Origin: Prochlorococcus sp. MIT 0603
Lineage (GTDB): Bacteria > Cyanobacteriota > Cyanobacteriia > PCC-6307 > Cyanobiaceae
Reading direction: 5' to 3'
Assembly (NCBI RefSeq): GCF_000760215.1
Contig: NZ_JNAW01000004.1
Coordinates: forward strand, 1-64,000
Length of the DNA stretch: 64,000 bases
A program made the translations under genes and the position numbers. How positions within the stretch are numbered: position 1 is the stretch's first letter; every line of letters starts with the position of its first letter. The notes below the pieces were generated by a model that worked only from the letters and a program-made list of their open reading frames with translations, made no database searches and was not told where the DNA came from. Shown here in pieces: positions 1 to 8,709 of this stretch.

Positions 1-20
1 TAATTAGATCTAAAGTAAGA

Positions 21-50
21 AAAGCGTCCAAAATATTGGGCGCTTTTTTT
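21..50 (+). terminator. Rho-independent terminator
   Basis: A 9-bp stem (positions 21-29 with 38-46, one G-T pair) is closed by an 8-nt AT-rich loop and followed by a run of T on the plus strand. It probably ends a plus-strand gene lying left of the window. The rest of 51-238 shows no gene. Confidence 0.8.
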
Positions 51-238
51 ATTAACTAAATTAAAATCTAAGAAAAAAAATTGAGTTTTATAGAGAAAGC
101 TAATTACATAGAATGTCTCTCAGAGTTAGTAAAGAGAGATATTCTCTAGTTAAAATATATTTTTTTAGGAAGTAATTTTAATCTAAGGATTACAAATTTT
201 AAATGGTAAATATTTGATATTAATATAATTTGTTATCG

Positions 239-478
239 CTACCAGCAATTCTCTCCTTCACCAATAGGGATACAAATATCTTCTTCTTTAGCTTTTTTTC
301 TAAGCTTTTTAGCCTCTTTATCAAGAGTGCTTTTTTCATCAACTTCTTGATCACTTGTCCACTCTTTTAGTCCTCCCATAGGTTCTTTACCTGCATTACT
401 AACAGAAGGATTAATTGTGCTAGTAGCCAAAAGAGCTGAAGCTGCTAGGAATATAGCGATTGGTGATCTCTTACCCAT
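239..478 (-). CDS. Small secreted conserved hypothetical protein
   Basis: 79-aa protein when started at the ATG at 478. The longer reading from 541 puts about 21 extra residues before what looks like a normal signal peptide (MGKRSP, then a hydrophobic run ending near SVSNAG), so I prefer the inner start. The mature part is short and charged, with a Lys-rich helix and a C-terminal tail containing two cysteines (ICIPIGEGENCW), which could form a disulfide outside the cytoplasm. I do not recognise a family. It stands alone and is transcribed leftward. Confidence 0.55.
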   Translation of the reverse strand: MGKRSPIAIFLAASALLATSTINPSVSNAGKEPMGGLKEWTSDQEVDEKSTLDKEAKKLRKKAKEEDICIPIGEGENCW

Positions 479-568
479 AAGAACGATATTAATACTCCTT
501 ATTCTGACCCGATCATTGCAAATGTGATACCAAAAAAGCACTTACTGATGTATCAAATAGCACTAGCT

Positions 569-1240
569 CTAATCACCTAGCCTCCTAAGTAAATTGCTAT
601 ATGATTGAAAAACTAAGTCCAGCTCTGCAGATCTGCCATGTTTGGCAAGTAATCCTTTTGCTCCCGCATCGAGTCCAAACAATAGCGTTCTATCATCATT
701 ATTACTAACATAGCTTTGTATCCAGCCAACACATACAACTCTCTGGCCAGATTTAACTTGCTCCACTGAATGCAAAGAAGTGCTTGGATAGATGACAAGA
801 TGACCTTGAGCAAGCTTGAACTTTTTCACCTCTTGCAGGGTATGTATAGACAATTCGCCACCTTCGTATTCTTCAGGGTCATTTAAAAACAAGGTAAAAG
901 ACAAATCACTTCTACCAGAACTCATATATGGGTTATCTATATGTATTCCATAACCTTGGTTTTCTGAAGTTTTTGTAAACATAACGCCATGGATTTTTCT
1001 AGGCAAAGAGAAGCTTTTAATTAACTGATCTGAAGTAATCGCTTTTCGAATGATTTCGACATTTTCAATGGCAATTTTTGAATTTCTATTTAATTGCAAA
1101 TTGTCTTTTAATTCAGCGGCATGCGTACCTGCCGTCCTTTTACCACTTTCCCAGCTCATTTGATCGCTCTCAATACTTTCCAGACATTTCGCAGCTTCAG
1201 CTTTGCCTATAAGCTTATGTACTAAAAAATCCATAAACAA
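569..1240 (-). CDS. piuC: PiuC/YbiX-type Fe(II)/2-oxoglutarate dioxygenase (PKHD family)
   Basis: 223-aa protein, the usual length for the PKHD-type hydroxylase family that includes PiuC of Pseudomonas. The iron ligands are visible: H100-I-D102 (GIHIDNPY) and the distal H157 (STSLHS), and R167 (GQRVV) is positioned to bind 2-oxoglutarate. Family members are usually found with iron-siderophore uptake genes, but the substrate is unknown. Here the gene is divergent from a FutA-type iron-binding protein, which supports an iron-responsive role. The catalytic triad is clear; the gene name is by family resemblance only. Confidence 0.85.
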   Translation of the reverse strand: MFMDFLVHKLIGKAEAAKCLESIESDQMSWESGKRTAGTHAAELKDNLQLNRNSKIAIENVEIIRKAITSDQLIKSFSLPRKIHGVMFTKTSENQGYGIHIDNPYMSSGRSDLSFTLFLNDPEEYEGGELSIHTLQEVKKFKLAQGHLVIYPSTSLHSVEQVKSGQRVVCVGWIQSYVSNNDDRTLLFGLDAGAKGLLAKHGRSAELDLVFQSYSNLLRRLGD

Positions 1241-1355
1241 TCAAAGACTAATAAATCAGACAGAAAACTATTGAGCAATCATATCTCAAGGAACAATTTA
1301 TACTCTCCTACGTATCATATGTGCACACGTATTTACTTTTTCTTGTTTTGTCTAA

Positions 1356-1369
1356 GATTAATATTAATC
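1356..1369. promoter_or_regulatory. Palindrome between piuC and futA, candidate Fur-type operator
   Basis: A perfect 14-bp palindrome (GATTAATATTAATC) lies 19 bp before the futA start in the spacer shared with the divergent piuC-like gene. It resembles half of the GATAAT-based Fur consensus but is shorter, so assignment to Fur is an inference from the iron genes on both sides. Confidence 0.4.
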
Positions 1370-1388
1370 ATCAAAATGCAATCGACTA

Positions 1389-2420
1389 ATGAAAGTTTCA
1401 AGAAGCATGATCTCATCTCTAAGTGCATGTGCTGTAGTAATTGGAGCTAGTTTAGGTGCACAACTTACCGCTTCAACAAAAAGAGAGGTTAGGGTATATT
1501 CTGGTCGGCACTATAATACTGATAAACAAGTATTTAAACAGTTTGATAAAGAAACAGGAATTAGGGTAAGGCTTATTGAAACTGAAGGCATCTCATTACT
1601 TGAAAGATTAAAAAGAGAAGGCAAAAAATCTACTGCTGATGTCATCTTATTAGTCGACGCTGCAAGAATAAATAACGCAGCAAAGGATGGTCTTTTACAA
1701 TCATTTCGATCAGATAAATTAGAAAAAAATGTTCCTTCTAATTACAAGGATTCAAAAAGAAGGTGGTATGCACTTACCAGGAGAGTAAGAGTGATGGTAG
1801 TGAATCCAAGTAAAGTAAATGCATCTAAGATACGAACATTCGCAGACCTAGCTGATCCTTCCTTAAAAGGATTAGTATGCCTTAGAAAACGCAACAGCCC
1901 ATATAATCAATCATTAGTAGCTAATCAAATAGTTCTCAGGGGTGAAAGAAAAACAAGAACTTGGCTGAACAAAATGTTATCTAATGTATCTCAACCTTAC
2001 TTCCCTGGAGATATAGGAATAACACGTGCTGTCGCTCAAGGAAAATGCGGAGTTGGAATAGTAAATCATTATTATGTTGCTAGAATGCTTGCAGGAGTTA
2101 ATGGCAGCAATGATATACGTTTAGCAAAAAAAGTAAGGGTAATTACACCTAACCCTGCACATGTTAATGTAAGCGCAGGTGGGTTAGCAAGATACGCCAA
2201 GAATAGATCTGAAGCGATAGAGTTTTTAGAATACCTTGCTTCACCTAAAGGAAGTGAGGGGCTTGCAGGACCAACATATGAACACCCTTTAGTTGGATTA
2301 AATAATAGTGAAGAGGTTAAAAGTTTTGGAGGTTTCAAACCAGATAAAGTAACAATCAGCCAATTAGGAGAATATAATTCTAAAGCCATTAAAATGATGA
2401 TTAAAGCTGGTTGGCAATAA
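1389..2420 (+). CDS. futA: Iron(III)-binding periplasmic protein, FutA/IdiA family
   Basis: 343-aa substrate-binding protein of an iron(III) ABC transporter. The first ~26 residues form a signal peptide. The beta strand and ligand pair VYSGRHYNTD (H41, Y42), a tyrosine at 172 and the Tyr pair Y228-Y229 (VNHYYV) match the tyrosine-rich iron site of the FutA/IdiA/FbpA family. Picocyanobacteria usually carry this gene away from the permease and ATPase genes, and none are next to it here. Transcribed from a spacer shared with a PiuC-like dioxygenase that holds a palindrome. It is the main inorganic-iron binder in these organisms and is normally induced by iron limitation. Confidence 0.93.
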   Translation: MKVSRSMISSLSACAVVIGASLGAQLTASTKREVRVYSGRHYNTDKQVFKQFDKETGIRVRLIETEGISLLERLKREGKKSTADVILLVDAARINNAAKDGLLQSFRSDKLEKNVPSNYKDSKRRWYALTRRVRVMVVNPSKVNASKIRTFADLADPSLKGLVCLRKRNSPYNQSLVANQIVLRGERKTRTWLNKMLSNVSQPYFPGDIGITRAVAQGKCGVGIVNHYYVARMLAGVNGSNDIRLAKKVRVITPNPAHVNVSAGGLARYAKNRSEAIEFLEYLASPKGSEGLAGPTYEHPLVGLNNSEEVKSFGGFKPDKVTISQLGEYNSKAIKMMIKAGWQ

Positions 2421-2490
2421 ATTCAATGTTCATATTACTTTTGAAATAGAATAAAGAAATAAATAAAGAGTTTAATAGGTATAAAGTATC

Positions 2491-2530
2491 CTTACATAAA
2501 ATTATGTTTATAAGGATAATTTTATGTAAG
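2491..2530. repeat. Perfect 15-bp inverted repeat abutting tRNA-Ser
   Basis: Positions 2491-2505 are exactly complementary to 2516-2530, leaving a 10-nt loop. The last base of the stem is the first base of tRNA-Ser. There is no T run after it, so it is not a standard terminator for futA. It could be a processing signal, a Rho-dependent end, or an element of the tRNA promoter. Confidence 0.75.
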
Positions 2531-2614
2531 GAGAGGTGGCTAAGTGGTCTAAAGCGAACGACTCGAAATCGTTTGACGTTATAGCGTCCGTGGGTTCGAA
2601 TCCCACCCTCTCCG
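2530..2614 (+). tRNA. tRNA-Ser (anticodon CGA)
   Basis: Acceptor stem GGAGAGG pairs with CCTCTCC (2607-2613) with discriminator G at 2614. The anticodon stem AACGA/TCGTT holds the loop CTCGAAA, giving anticodon CGA, which reads UCG serine codons. A long variable arm (GACG...CGTC) typical of class II serine tRNAs and a T arm with GTTCGAATC are present. CCA is not encoded. Confidence 0.96.
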
Positions 2615-2695
2615 TTCATGACTTTTTCCGTAGGCGTCTCAAGGCATCCATTACGGTCAAGAATTTCGTCTGAATTCTTTATTCTTCCGTCAATT

Positions 2696-3145
2696 TCAGT
2701 GTTTCAGAGATTTATTGTATTCGCATAGGATTTTGTTGTTTTCAGTGATACGAAACCCGCCAGTATTATGAGCATAAGAAAAGCTTTGACTATTAAAACT
2801 TACCCAATTTCCCCATCCCACTGATAATCCAATCTCTTCTCTTCTTTTACTATTTGGATATCTGACGATAATCTTTGCAGCATGAATCCTTTTTAGCGGA
2901 AGATTATCTTGTTTAATATTTCCAATGTCCTGCAAGTATGGAGGAAAACTTTCAAATTTAATTACATGTCCATAGCAATTTTGTGAAGATGTATAGATGA
3001 ATCTATTTGGACGATCATTTTCTTTATACGTATGAGCTGTCGATGTATTATTAAAGTTTAAAAAATTAATTATAAATAAATTACTAATTATATACAATAC
3101 ATGCTTATTCAATTTGAACATACCATATTGAAACATATAATCCAT
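2696..3145 (-). CDS. Secreted hypothetical protein
   Basis: 149-aa protein with an N-terminal hydrophobic stretch (residues ~16-32) that reads as a signal peptide or anchor. Starts at 3145 or at the ATG at 3121 are both possible. Two cysteines in the mature part could pair. No family recognised. It lies at the edge of the 3-13 kb envelope locus and may belong to it by position only. Confidence 0.5.
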   Translation of the reverse strand: MDYMFQYGMFKLNKHVLYIISNLFIINFLNFNNTSTAHTYKENDRPNRFIYTSSQNCYGHVIKFESFPPYLQDIGNIKQDNLPLKRIHAAKIIVRYPNSKRREEIGLSVGWGNWVSFNSQSFSYAHNTGGFRITENNKILCEYNKSLKH

Positions 3146-3313
3146 TCTATCGTATAAATCTATTTATATATAGCATCTCTTTCTAATAAAAACTTGAAAT
3201 CGTCTTTTGCCTATTTGTGATTACCTAACTTCGTCCAAGAAAATAAGCGAATTGGCAATGATTATTTAAATCGAATTTCAACTATATCTAACCAATACTA
3301 AAACCGATTACTC

Positions 3314-5020
3314 CTAATGATAAGGATCCCCATCAACATATTCAATTGATAAATCATGCAATCTACTTAATAGGCCTGAATCTAGATCTATAAGGAGAAA
3401 ATAATGCCTTTTTGAATAAATTATTGGTCTTATACCAGTTTTCCATTTATCTGAAATACATGTGTAAAGAGCGTCGTAGGGTCTGCCCTTTTGATTATTA
3501 AAATATGAAATCTTTTTATGTTTAATTTCATTGCCATTTTTATCTAACAATGAATGTGATAAAAATCTTTGCTCTTCATAATTTCTCCAAAATATCTCAC
3601 AAGAGGAAGATATTATTCGATGGAATTTTCCCTTTAACCTTTCCTTTAACTGTCTTCTGATTCCTGCTAGATGGTATATAGATAATCTAGCAAAATCTTC
3701 TGATATCAATGCTATAGAGTAATCATTACTTGATGAATAATTCCATTCCTCGAATTTTGGAGCTAAACCACTACCTTTAAGAAAATAATTCATTAGGCAA
3801 TTTTTGTTACGCTTGCATTTTAAGATATATTTATTATCACTAATATTATCTAGAGTATTCTCTAAATTTTTCTGGAAATTTTGATTTAAAGTAAGTGTAA
3901 CCGGTACAATGATTGTACTATCCATATTCCATTTGCTAAGCTCATACAAAGGTGAGTTACATAAACTATAAACACCATTATTATCAACAAAATTACAATC
4001 TTTCTGACTATAATCAAATTGTACATCTGATAAGTTTAAATCTCTTATACGCTGAGATTCTCCTATTTTAATTCCTACCACTTCACCAGAAACCAAAGGT
4101 GAATAAATATTTTCCAGAAGGAAATCTAATTTTTGATCCTCGTTATTTAAATCTGTGGCAACAGAAGTGAATACATTAAGATTCCTAATTTTTACTTTTT
4201 CAGATGCTAATTTCTTCATATAATGCCTAAGATCTTCTACTCTCACATCAATTCTTGCAGAGATATTGTAAATTGAACCCTTCTTTTTTATATCAAGTAT
4301 TTCAAAATACTTGATAGATCCCTGCGCGTAATCTCTTCTATCCTTTTTTATTATCTTTGTTTGATTAATTATACCAGCTCTAATTTCCTTCTGGTTTAAA
4401 ATCTTGGTTTCGGAATCAATAAAAGAACCGACAACATTTGCAAGTGCATTTTCTACAGCATTTTGTATAGCAGCTTGAACAGATTTCCCAATTCCTTTAG
4501 CATCAATTGTTTTAATTATCTCTTTATTAGTAGTTGAACTATCATCAATCAGTTTTGATGTATGGTAATTTTTAATATATTCTTTGAAATCTTCTACTCT
4601 AATATCAACACGAGCTATTACATTATAAATTGAACCATTCTTTTGTATATCTAATATCTCAAAATACTTAATTGATCCCTGAGAGTAATCTTTTATGTCT
4701 TTTTTAATCACTCTGGTCCTACTAATAACACCGTCCCTAATTTCCGTTTGCTTTTTTATTTGAGTCTCTGCATCAATAAAAGAACCAACCACTTGAGTTA
4801 AGGCATTTTCTGCAGCATTTTGTGCAGCAGCGTCAACAGATGTTCCATACCCTGCAGCTGTAACAGTTTTAATGGCTTTTTTGTTTGATCTATAAGAATT
4901 AGATATTTGGGTGAATGTTGTACTTCCAGAAGCTTCTTTTAAAGGGGGAACGGACTCATAGGCAATCGAAGATGGACAAAGAAGTAAAGGGAATAGATAT
5001 ATAAACTTTGGCAAATTCAT
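3314..5020 (-). CDS. Secreted protein with two tandem FlgT_N/LPP20-like modules
   Basis: 568-aa protein with a signal peptide (residues 1-20). Two ~100-residue repeats follow, at about 49-150 and 168-268. Each starts with a TVTAxGYG- or TIDAKGIG-type strand, an Ala/Asn-rich helix (AAQNAAENAL), QVVGSFIDAET, then DYxQGSIKYFEIL and a final ARVDIRVED strand. This order resembles the N-terminal domain of the flagellar protein FlgT and the LPP20 lipoprotein fold. The remaining ~300 residues carry several cysteines and match nothing I know. A paralogue with one module lies at 6116-7534. The organism is probably non-flagellate, so an envelope role near the CsgG-family gene is an inference. Confidence 0.72.
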   Translation of the reverse strand: MNLPKFIYLFPLLLCPSSIAYESVPPLKEASGSTTFTQISNSYRSNKKAIKTVTAAGYGTSVDAAAQNAAENALTQVVGSFIDAETQIKKQTEIRDGVISRTRVIKKDIKDYSQGSIKYFEILDIQKNGSIYNVIARVDIRVEDFKEYIKNYHTSKLIDDSSTTNKEIIKTIDAKGIGKSVQAAIQNAVENALANVVGSFIDSETKILNQKEIRAGIINQTKIIKKDRRDYAQGSIKYFEILDIKKKGSIYNISARIDVRVEDLRHYMKKLASEKVKIRNLNVFTSVATDLNNEDQKLDFLLENIYSPLVSGEVVGIKIGESQRIRDLNLSDVQFDYSQKDCNFVDNNGVYSLCNSPLYELSKWNMDSTIIVPVTLTLNQNFQKNLENTLDNISDNKYILKCKRNKNCLMNYFLKGSGLAPKFEEWNYSSSNDYSIALISEDFARLSIYHLAGIRRQLKERLKGKFHRIISSSCEIFWRNYEEQRFLSHSLLDKNGNEIKHKKISYFNNQKGRPYDALYTCISDKWKTGIRPIIYSKRHYFLLIDLDSGLLSRLHDLSIEYVDGDPYH

Positions 5021-5105
5021 ATTGGCAGGAGTTTATTCTTCCTCTTGCATTTTACGCCCATAGTTTAGCTTGGTTTATAATGTTGGTTGTAACCCAATCA
5101 AAATC

Positions 5106-5696
5106 ATGAAATTTACATATCTTTCCGCAGCGTTACTTCTTTCTTTTATTACTCCAACAAGTACATTTGCTTCTTGTAGAAATTATCCTAAGAGACCAGG
5201 TGTAGATATTGTTGAAGTAGAGAATGGAGTGAAAATATTTTCAACTGCCATGGCTACTGTTCCAATTGATGATGCAGAGCTATATATTGATGCACTAGAG
5301 GAGGCAAAAGTCGAGGCAAAAGTCGGAATATCGAGCTTTATGTCTGAAAATGTTTCAGAAGCATGCAAAAGAGATAGAAAGAAAATAAAAAAATTACGTG
5401 TAACCAATGAAAATAAAAGTGTTGATTTGGAAAAAGTCAAGACAGTGTTGTGCTCAGTTAGCACTCAAACCCAAGCACTATTAAAAGGCACAGTGAATGT
5501 TGGAGAATGTTATACGCCAGGCAAATTTGTAATGGTTACAGTTGGAATAAAACCTCAAACGATTTCAAATGCAAAGAGATTATCTAACAACTTAAGAGGC
5601 ACAGCAGATCTTACTTCAGATGGTTCCTCTTCAAACTCAGGCGGATTTACAAATATAGATGGATATTCTAATACTGATAGATTTAATGACTTCTAA
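5106..5696 (+). CDS. Secreted LPP20-like protein
   Basis: 196 aa from the ATG at 5106, which opens directly on a signal peptide (MKFTYLSAALLL...TFAS); the upstream start at 5070 would bury it. After the signal, the pattern of strand (VKIFSTAMATVPID), Ala/Glu-rich helix (ALEEAKVEAKVGISSF) and final strand (KFVMVTVGIKP) resembles the LPP20/FlgT_N module of the flanking genes. The C-terminus is Ser/Gly/Asn-rich and low complexity. Divergent from the 568-aa protein over an 85-bp spacer. Function unknown. Confidence 0.65.
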   Translation: MKFTYLSAALLLSFITPTSTFASCRNYPKRPGVDIVEVENGVKIFSTAMATVPIDDAELYIDALEEAKVEAKVGISSFMSENVSEACKRDRKKIKKLRVTNENKSVDLEKVKTVLCSVSTQTQALLKGTVNVGECYTPGKFVMVTVGIKPQTISNAKRLSNNLRGTADLTSDGSSSNSGGFTNIDGYSNTDRFNDF

Positions 5697-5712
5697 GGGG
5701 CCTAATTAGTGT

Positions 5713-5814
5713 TTAGTTTAACCTTTGCTTCATAAGCTTCTGATACATTTCCGGCCATTTCTCGTAAGAAATATCGCAAGGATCACATTCAAGCCACTCT
5801 ATAGTTGCTTTCAT
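5713..5814 (-). CDS. 33-aa conserved-type micro-protein
   Basis: A 33-codon frame preceded by a good ribosome-binding site (GGGAGG, 5 nt before ATG) and overlapping the end of the upstream 57-aa frame by ATGA, which suggests translational coupling. It carries two cysteines (ECDPC) near the N-terminus. No family recognised. Confidence 0.5.
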   Translation of the reverse strand: MKATIEWLECDPCDISYEKWPEMYQKLMKQRLN

Positions 5815-5984
5815 AACTTCCCTCCCATACTCAAGAAGGTTTCTCTATTACAGAGGCAACACTTGTACTCGGGATAATGCCTTTTCATAATTGCTCCTAT
5901 TCCCATAGCAGTAATTGAACTTTCACATAGGATCCAAATCTCTTTTTTTTCTTCAACAAAGATGTGGTTGCGAGGTAATTCCAT
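5811..5984 (-). CDS. 57-aa Cys-rich hypothetical protein
   Basis: A 57-codon frame with acidic N-terminus (FVEEKKEIWILCESS) and a Cys cluster (YKCCLCNRET) that could bind a metal ion. Its stop overlaps the start of the 33-aa gene (ATGA), so the two form a small operon. I recall similar small proteins in marine picocyanobacteria, but cannot name them. Confidence 0.55.
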   Translation of the reverse strand: MELPRNHIFVEEKKEIWILCESSITAMGIGAIMKRHYPEYKCCLCNRETFLSMGGKL

Positions 5985-6115
5985 TCTTCAAGTTAGCGTA
6001 GCATCTTTTTTTTAATTATTCATTAGAAGATCATCTACATTTCTGATATTTTATAGCAGAAGTTTTCCATTTACAAGAAATTATTGGCTTAGTATACTTC
6101 ATCTAAATTAAATTG

Positions 6116-7534
6116 CTAATTAAAAAATTCAATATTTATAGCTTTGAGCTCCTTCATTATATCTAAATCCAAATCCATAAAAAGAAGATATTTCCTCTCT
6201 GACGAAATAAAGTGCTGTAATCTAAATTTTGTTTTTATATAATTTCCATGAAGCGGTGAGAAATTGCCGTAATATCCTAAACCCCAATCTATTGGCACCA
6301 ATACAAGGGGAGGTTTGCAATAATAAGTAGAGGTTGAATCAGAAGCCATCGTACAATAATGTGACATCTGATAATTATTATCTTTGGGATCATATTCCTT
6401 TGTGTATAGCAATTGATTATTAGTACCATATATATTTATTCGGAAAGGATTAAATGTTTTTGGGTAAGGCCTTCCTTGGCGATCTATAGTAAGATATTTA
6501 GTGTATTTTTGAAGCTCCCATTTATGCTTAACATCTTTTAGGATATATGTTGTGAAATTCTTTCCTTTCATATCTATAATTGAAATAGTATAATCATTTT
6601 CCTTATCAAATAGTCCTTTAGAACGAAAGGAATCGATATTCTTATCTATCTTTATCATATGAGCTGGGGTTGCTATTCTAGTTACTCTCTTCTCATCACT
6701 TATATTATCTAGAGTAGATTCGATTGTTTTAATAAAGTCATCATTTACTAGAAAAGTAACTGGTATGACAAAAGTCTTAAACTTATCGAAACTAGGAGGA
6801 AACGATGATGGGTTGCATAAATTATTTCTACCATGACCATGCCCGGCACTTTGGGCATATGATCTTGAAAAAGCAATCCATTCCTTACAAAAATTTGAAG
6901 TGAAGAAATCCGAATGCTTTATTGGATTCCCAATATCTACTGTAACTATTTCACCTTGATTTTCTAAAGGCCTAAGAACTTTACTGAAAAGTATGTCTCT
7001 TTTTTGATCTAGGTTTCTTAGATTTGAAGTGACTTCAGTAAAAAGGTCTATTGCATTTATTTCTTTTGATGTTTTTGCTAATTCTCTAATATAGACTCTA
7101 AAATCCTCTATCCTAATATCAACTCTTGCAGTGACATTAAAAATCGATCCATTCTGTTGAATATTGAGAATCTCAAAGTATTTAATAGATCCTTGCGAAT
7201 AATCTCTGATATCCTTTTTAATTATTTTTGTTCTGCTAATAACACCATCTCTAATTTCTTTTTGCTTTTTAATTTGAGTTTCTGCATCCATAAAAGAACC
7301 AACAACTTGAGTTAAGGCATTTTCTGCAGCATTTTGTGCAGCAGACTCTAGCGATGTTCCATAGCCACTTGCAGTAACAGTTTTTATGGCTTTCTTATCT
7401 GATGTAAAGGAATTAGCTATTAGGGTTGATATTCTCCTGTCAGATTTTTCTTTGAAAGGTGCCAGGGACTCATGAGCAATCGAATATTGACAAAGAAGTA
7501 ATGGGAAAAGGTATATAAACTTAGATAACTTCAT
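6116..7534 (-). CDS. Secreted protein with one FlgT_N/LPP20-like module
   Basis: 472-aa paralogue of the protein at 3314-5020. It has the same signal peptide type (MKLSKFIYLFPLLL) and one module at about 48-150 that is very close to module 1 of its neighbour (GYGTS, AAQNAAENALTQVVGS, YSQGSIKYFEIL). Past that, the C-terminal ~320 residues share only scattered motifs with the paralogue (LDNISD, the final YLLFMDLDL segment) and contain several cysteines. The pair looks like a local duplication with fast change of the C-terminal part. Role unknown; probably periplasmic or outer-membrane associated. Confidence 0.7.
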   Translation of the reverse strand: MKLSKFIYLFPLLLCQYSIAHESLAPFKEKSDRRISTLIANSFTSDKKAIKTVTASGYGTSLESAAQNAAENALTQVVGSFMDAETQIKKQKEIRDGVISRTKIIKKDIRDYSQGSIKYFEILNIQQNGSIFNVTARVDIRIEDFRVYIRELAKTSKEINAIDLFTEVTSNLRNLDQKRDILFSKVLRPLENQGEIVTVDIGNPIKHSDFFTSNFCKEWIAFSRSYAQSAGHGHGRNNLCNPSSFPPSFDKFKTFVIPVTFLVNDDFIKTIESTLDNISDEKRVTRIATPAHMIKIDKNIDSFRSKGLFDKENDYTISIIDMKGKNFTTYILKDVKHKWELQKYTKYLTIDRQGRPYPKTFNPFRINIYGTNNQLLYTKEYDPKDNNYQMSHYCTMASDSTSTYYCKPPLVLVPIDWGLGYYGNFSPLHGNYIKTKFRLQHFISSERKYLLFMDLDLDIMKELKAINIEFFN

Positions 7535-7780
7535 ATTCTCGCCAATTTTCTAACTGTTAGTAATTTACTATCACAAGCACTTGCTTGAGAAGTCTGGAAG
7601 AATATTGGTTATGAGAATAAAGAATGTTGGGTGAATGGATTTGGTTAAGACAATCGAATGCTTGAATGCAAATGTTTGATCAAAACAATCAGAGCGTTAC
7701 TACAAATGCATCTCTAAAATTTATTGATTTTATGTAATAGTGTATTAGCATAATTATATTCATACTATTTGATGTGATCA

Positions 7781-7805
7781 TGGAAATCAATGAAGTTGAT
7801 TTCCA
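7781..7805. repeat. 10-bp inverted repeat before the HldD-like gene
   Basis: Ten bases (7781-7790) are exactly complementary to 7796-7805, with a 5-nt loop (TGAAG). The hairpin overlaps the possible start codon of the small frame at 7790 and could affect its translation or leader structure. Confidence 0.6.
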
Positions 7806-7927
7806 ACAGACTCTTTAGACCACTTGAGCAATCCATGTTGTCTATACCTTTTCAAGATGATCTATTTGGTATCAGTTCAGCATCATTACCAATCAAAGAA
7901 CTATTAGATGAGCTGCTTGGAAAATGA
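7790..7927 (+). CDS. Possible 45-aa protein coupled to the HldD-like gene
   Basis: An open frame of 45 codons (inner ATG at 7835 gives 30) whose TGA overlaps the ATG of the next gene as ATGA, the usual sign of translational coupling. The product (ending IKELLDELLGK) matches nothing I know. It could be a leader peptide, a small real protein, or chance. Confidence 0.35.
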   Translation: MKLISNRLFRPLEQSMLSIPFQDDLFGISSASLPIKELLDELLGK

Positions 7928-8709
7928 TTATATTAACTGGGCATAAAGGGTTTATTGGGAAAAAGTTCTTAGATAAAATATCTGTAGATGTTTTAACCAT
8001 AGAGAAAGATACTAGTTTGAATTTTCGTGAATCATTTACTAATTGGAAGGATATAAGTTTGATAATTCATCAAGGTGCAATATCAGATACAACATGTACA
8101 AATATTAAAGAGATTTATACATATAACATTGATTATACTGAATGGTTATTTAAACAGTCAATTAAATATCAAATCCCTATAAAATATGCTTCTTCTGCAT
8201 CAGTCTATGGTAATCAACAAGGCATAATAAATCCTCTCAATTACTATGCAATATCGAAAGTAATAATGGACTATTGGGTCCAGGACCATATAAAAGAATT
8301 TAAATTAGTTCAAGGATTCAGATACTTTAATGTATATGGGAAAGGAGAAGACCATAAAGGAGACCAAGCGAGCCCTATATCTAAGTTTGCAAAACAAGTA
8401 AAAGAAAATGGTAAGTTAAAGCTCTTTGAGGGTTCTGATAAATTTCTTAGAGATTTTATTTGTGTGGATGATGTTGTAGATATTGTTCTTAATAATAAAA
8501 AGCCATCAGGCATCTATGATTTAGGTACTAGCAAGCCTATAAGCTTCCAGAAGGTTGGAGACCTCATAGCCAATAAATATGAAGGTCAAATAGAATATAT
8601 CCCCTTCCCAAATCATTTAGTAGGCAAGTATCAAAACTATACCTGCGCAAGGGATGAGGATTGGGGCCTTAACTTTATTTCAGTAGAAGATTATATAAAT
8701 AGCCTTTAA
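7924..8709 (+). CDS. NAD(P)-dependent sugar epimerase, HldD/RfaD-like
   Basis: 261-aa short-chain dehydrogenase-type nucleotide-sugar epimerase. Visible motifs are the Rossmann fingerprint TGHKGFIG (residues 5-12), the serine region SSASVYG, the YYAISK catalytic Tyr-Lys pair, and RYFNVYGKGEDHKGD. The last motif resembles ADP-glyceromanno-heptose 6-epimerase, which makes the LPS-core heptose precursor. It is ~50 residues shorter than typical HldD, so the C-terminal substrate domain is reduced. A related dTDP- or GDP-sugar role cannot be excluded. It stands between envelope genes, which fits a surface-polysaccharide function. Confidence 0.75.
   Translation: MIILTGHKGFIGKKFLDKISVDVLTIEKDTSLNFRESFTNWKDISLIIHQGAISDTTCTNIKEIYTYNIDYTEWLFKQSIKYQIPIKYASSASVYGNQQGIINPLNYYAISKVIMDYWVQDHIKEFKLVQGFRYFNVYGKGEDHKGDQASPISKFAKQVKENGKLKLFEGSDKFLRDFICVDDVVDIVLNNKKPSGIYDLGTSKPISFQKVGDLIANKYEGQIEYIPFPNHLVGKYQNYTCARDEDWGLNFISVEDYINSL

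Noticed and set aside
2401-2619. 72-codon minus-strand frame over the tRNA-Ser region
   Set aside because: It runs through the tRNA gene and the hairpin, so it is a shadow.
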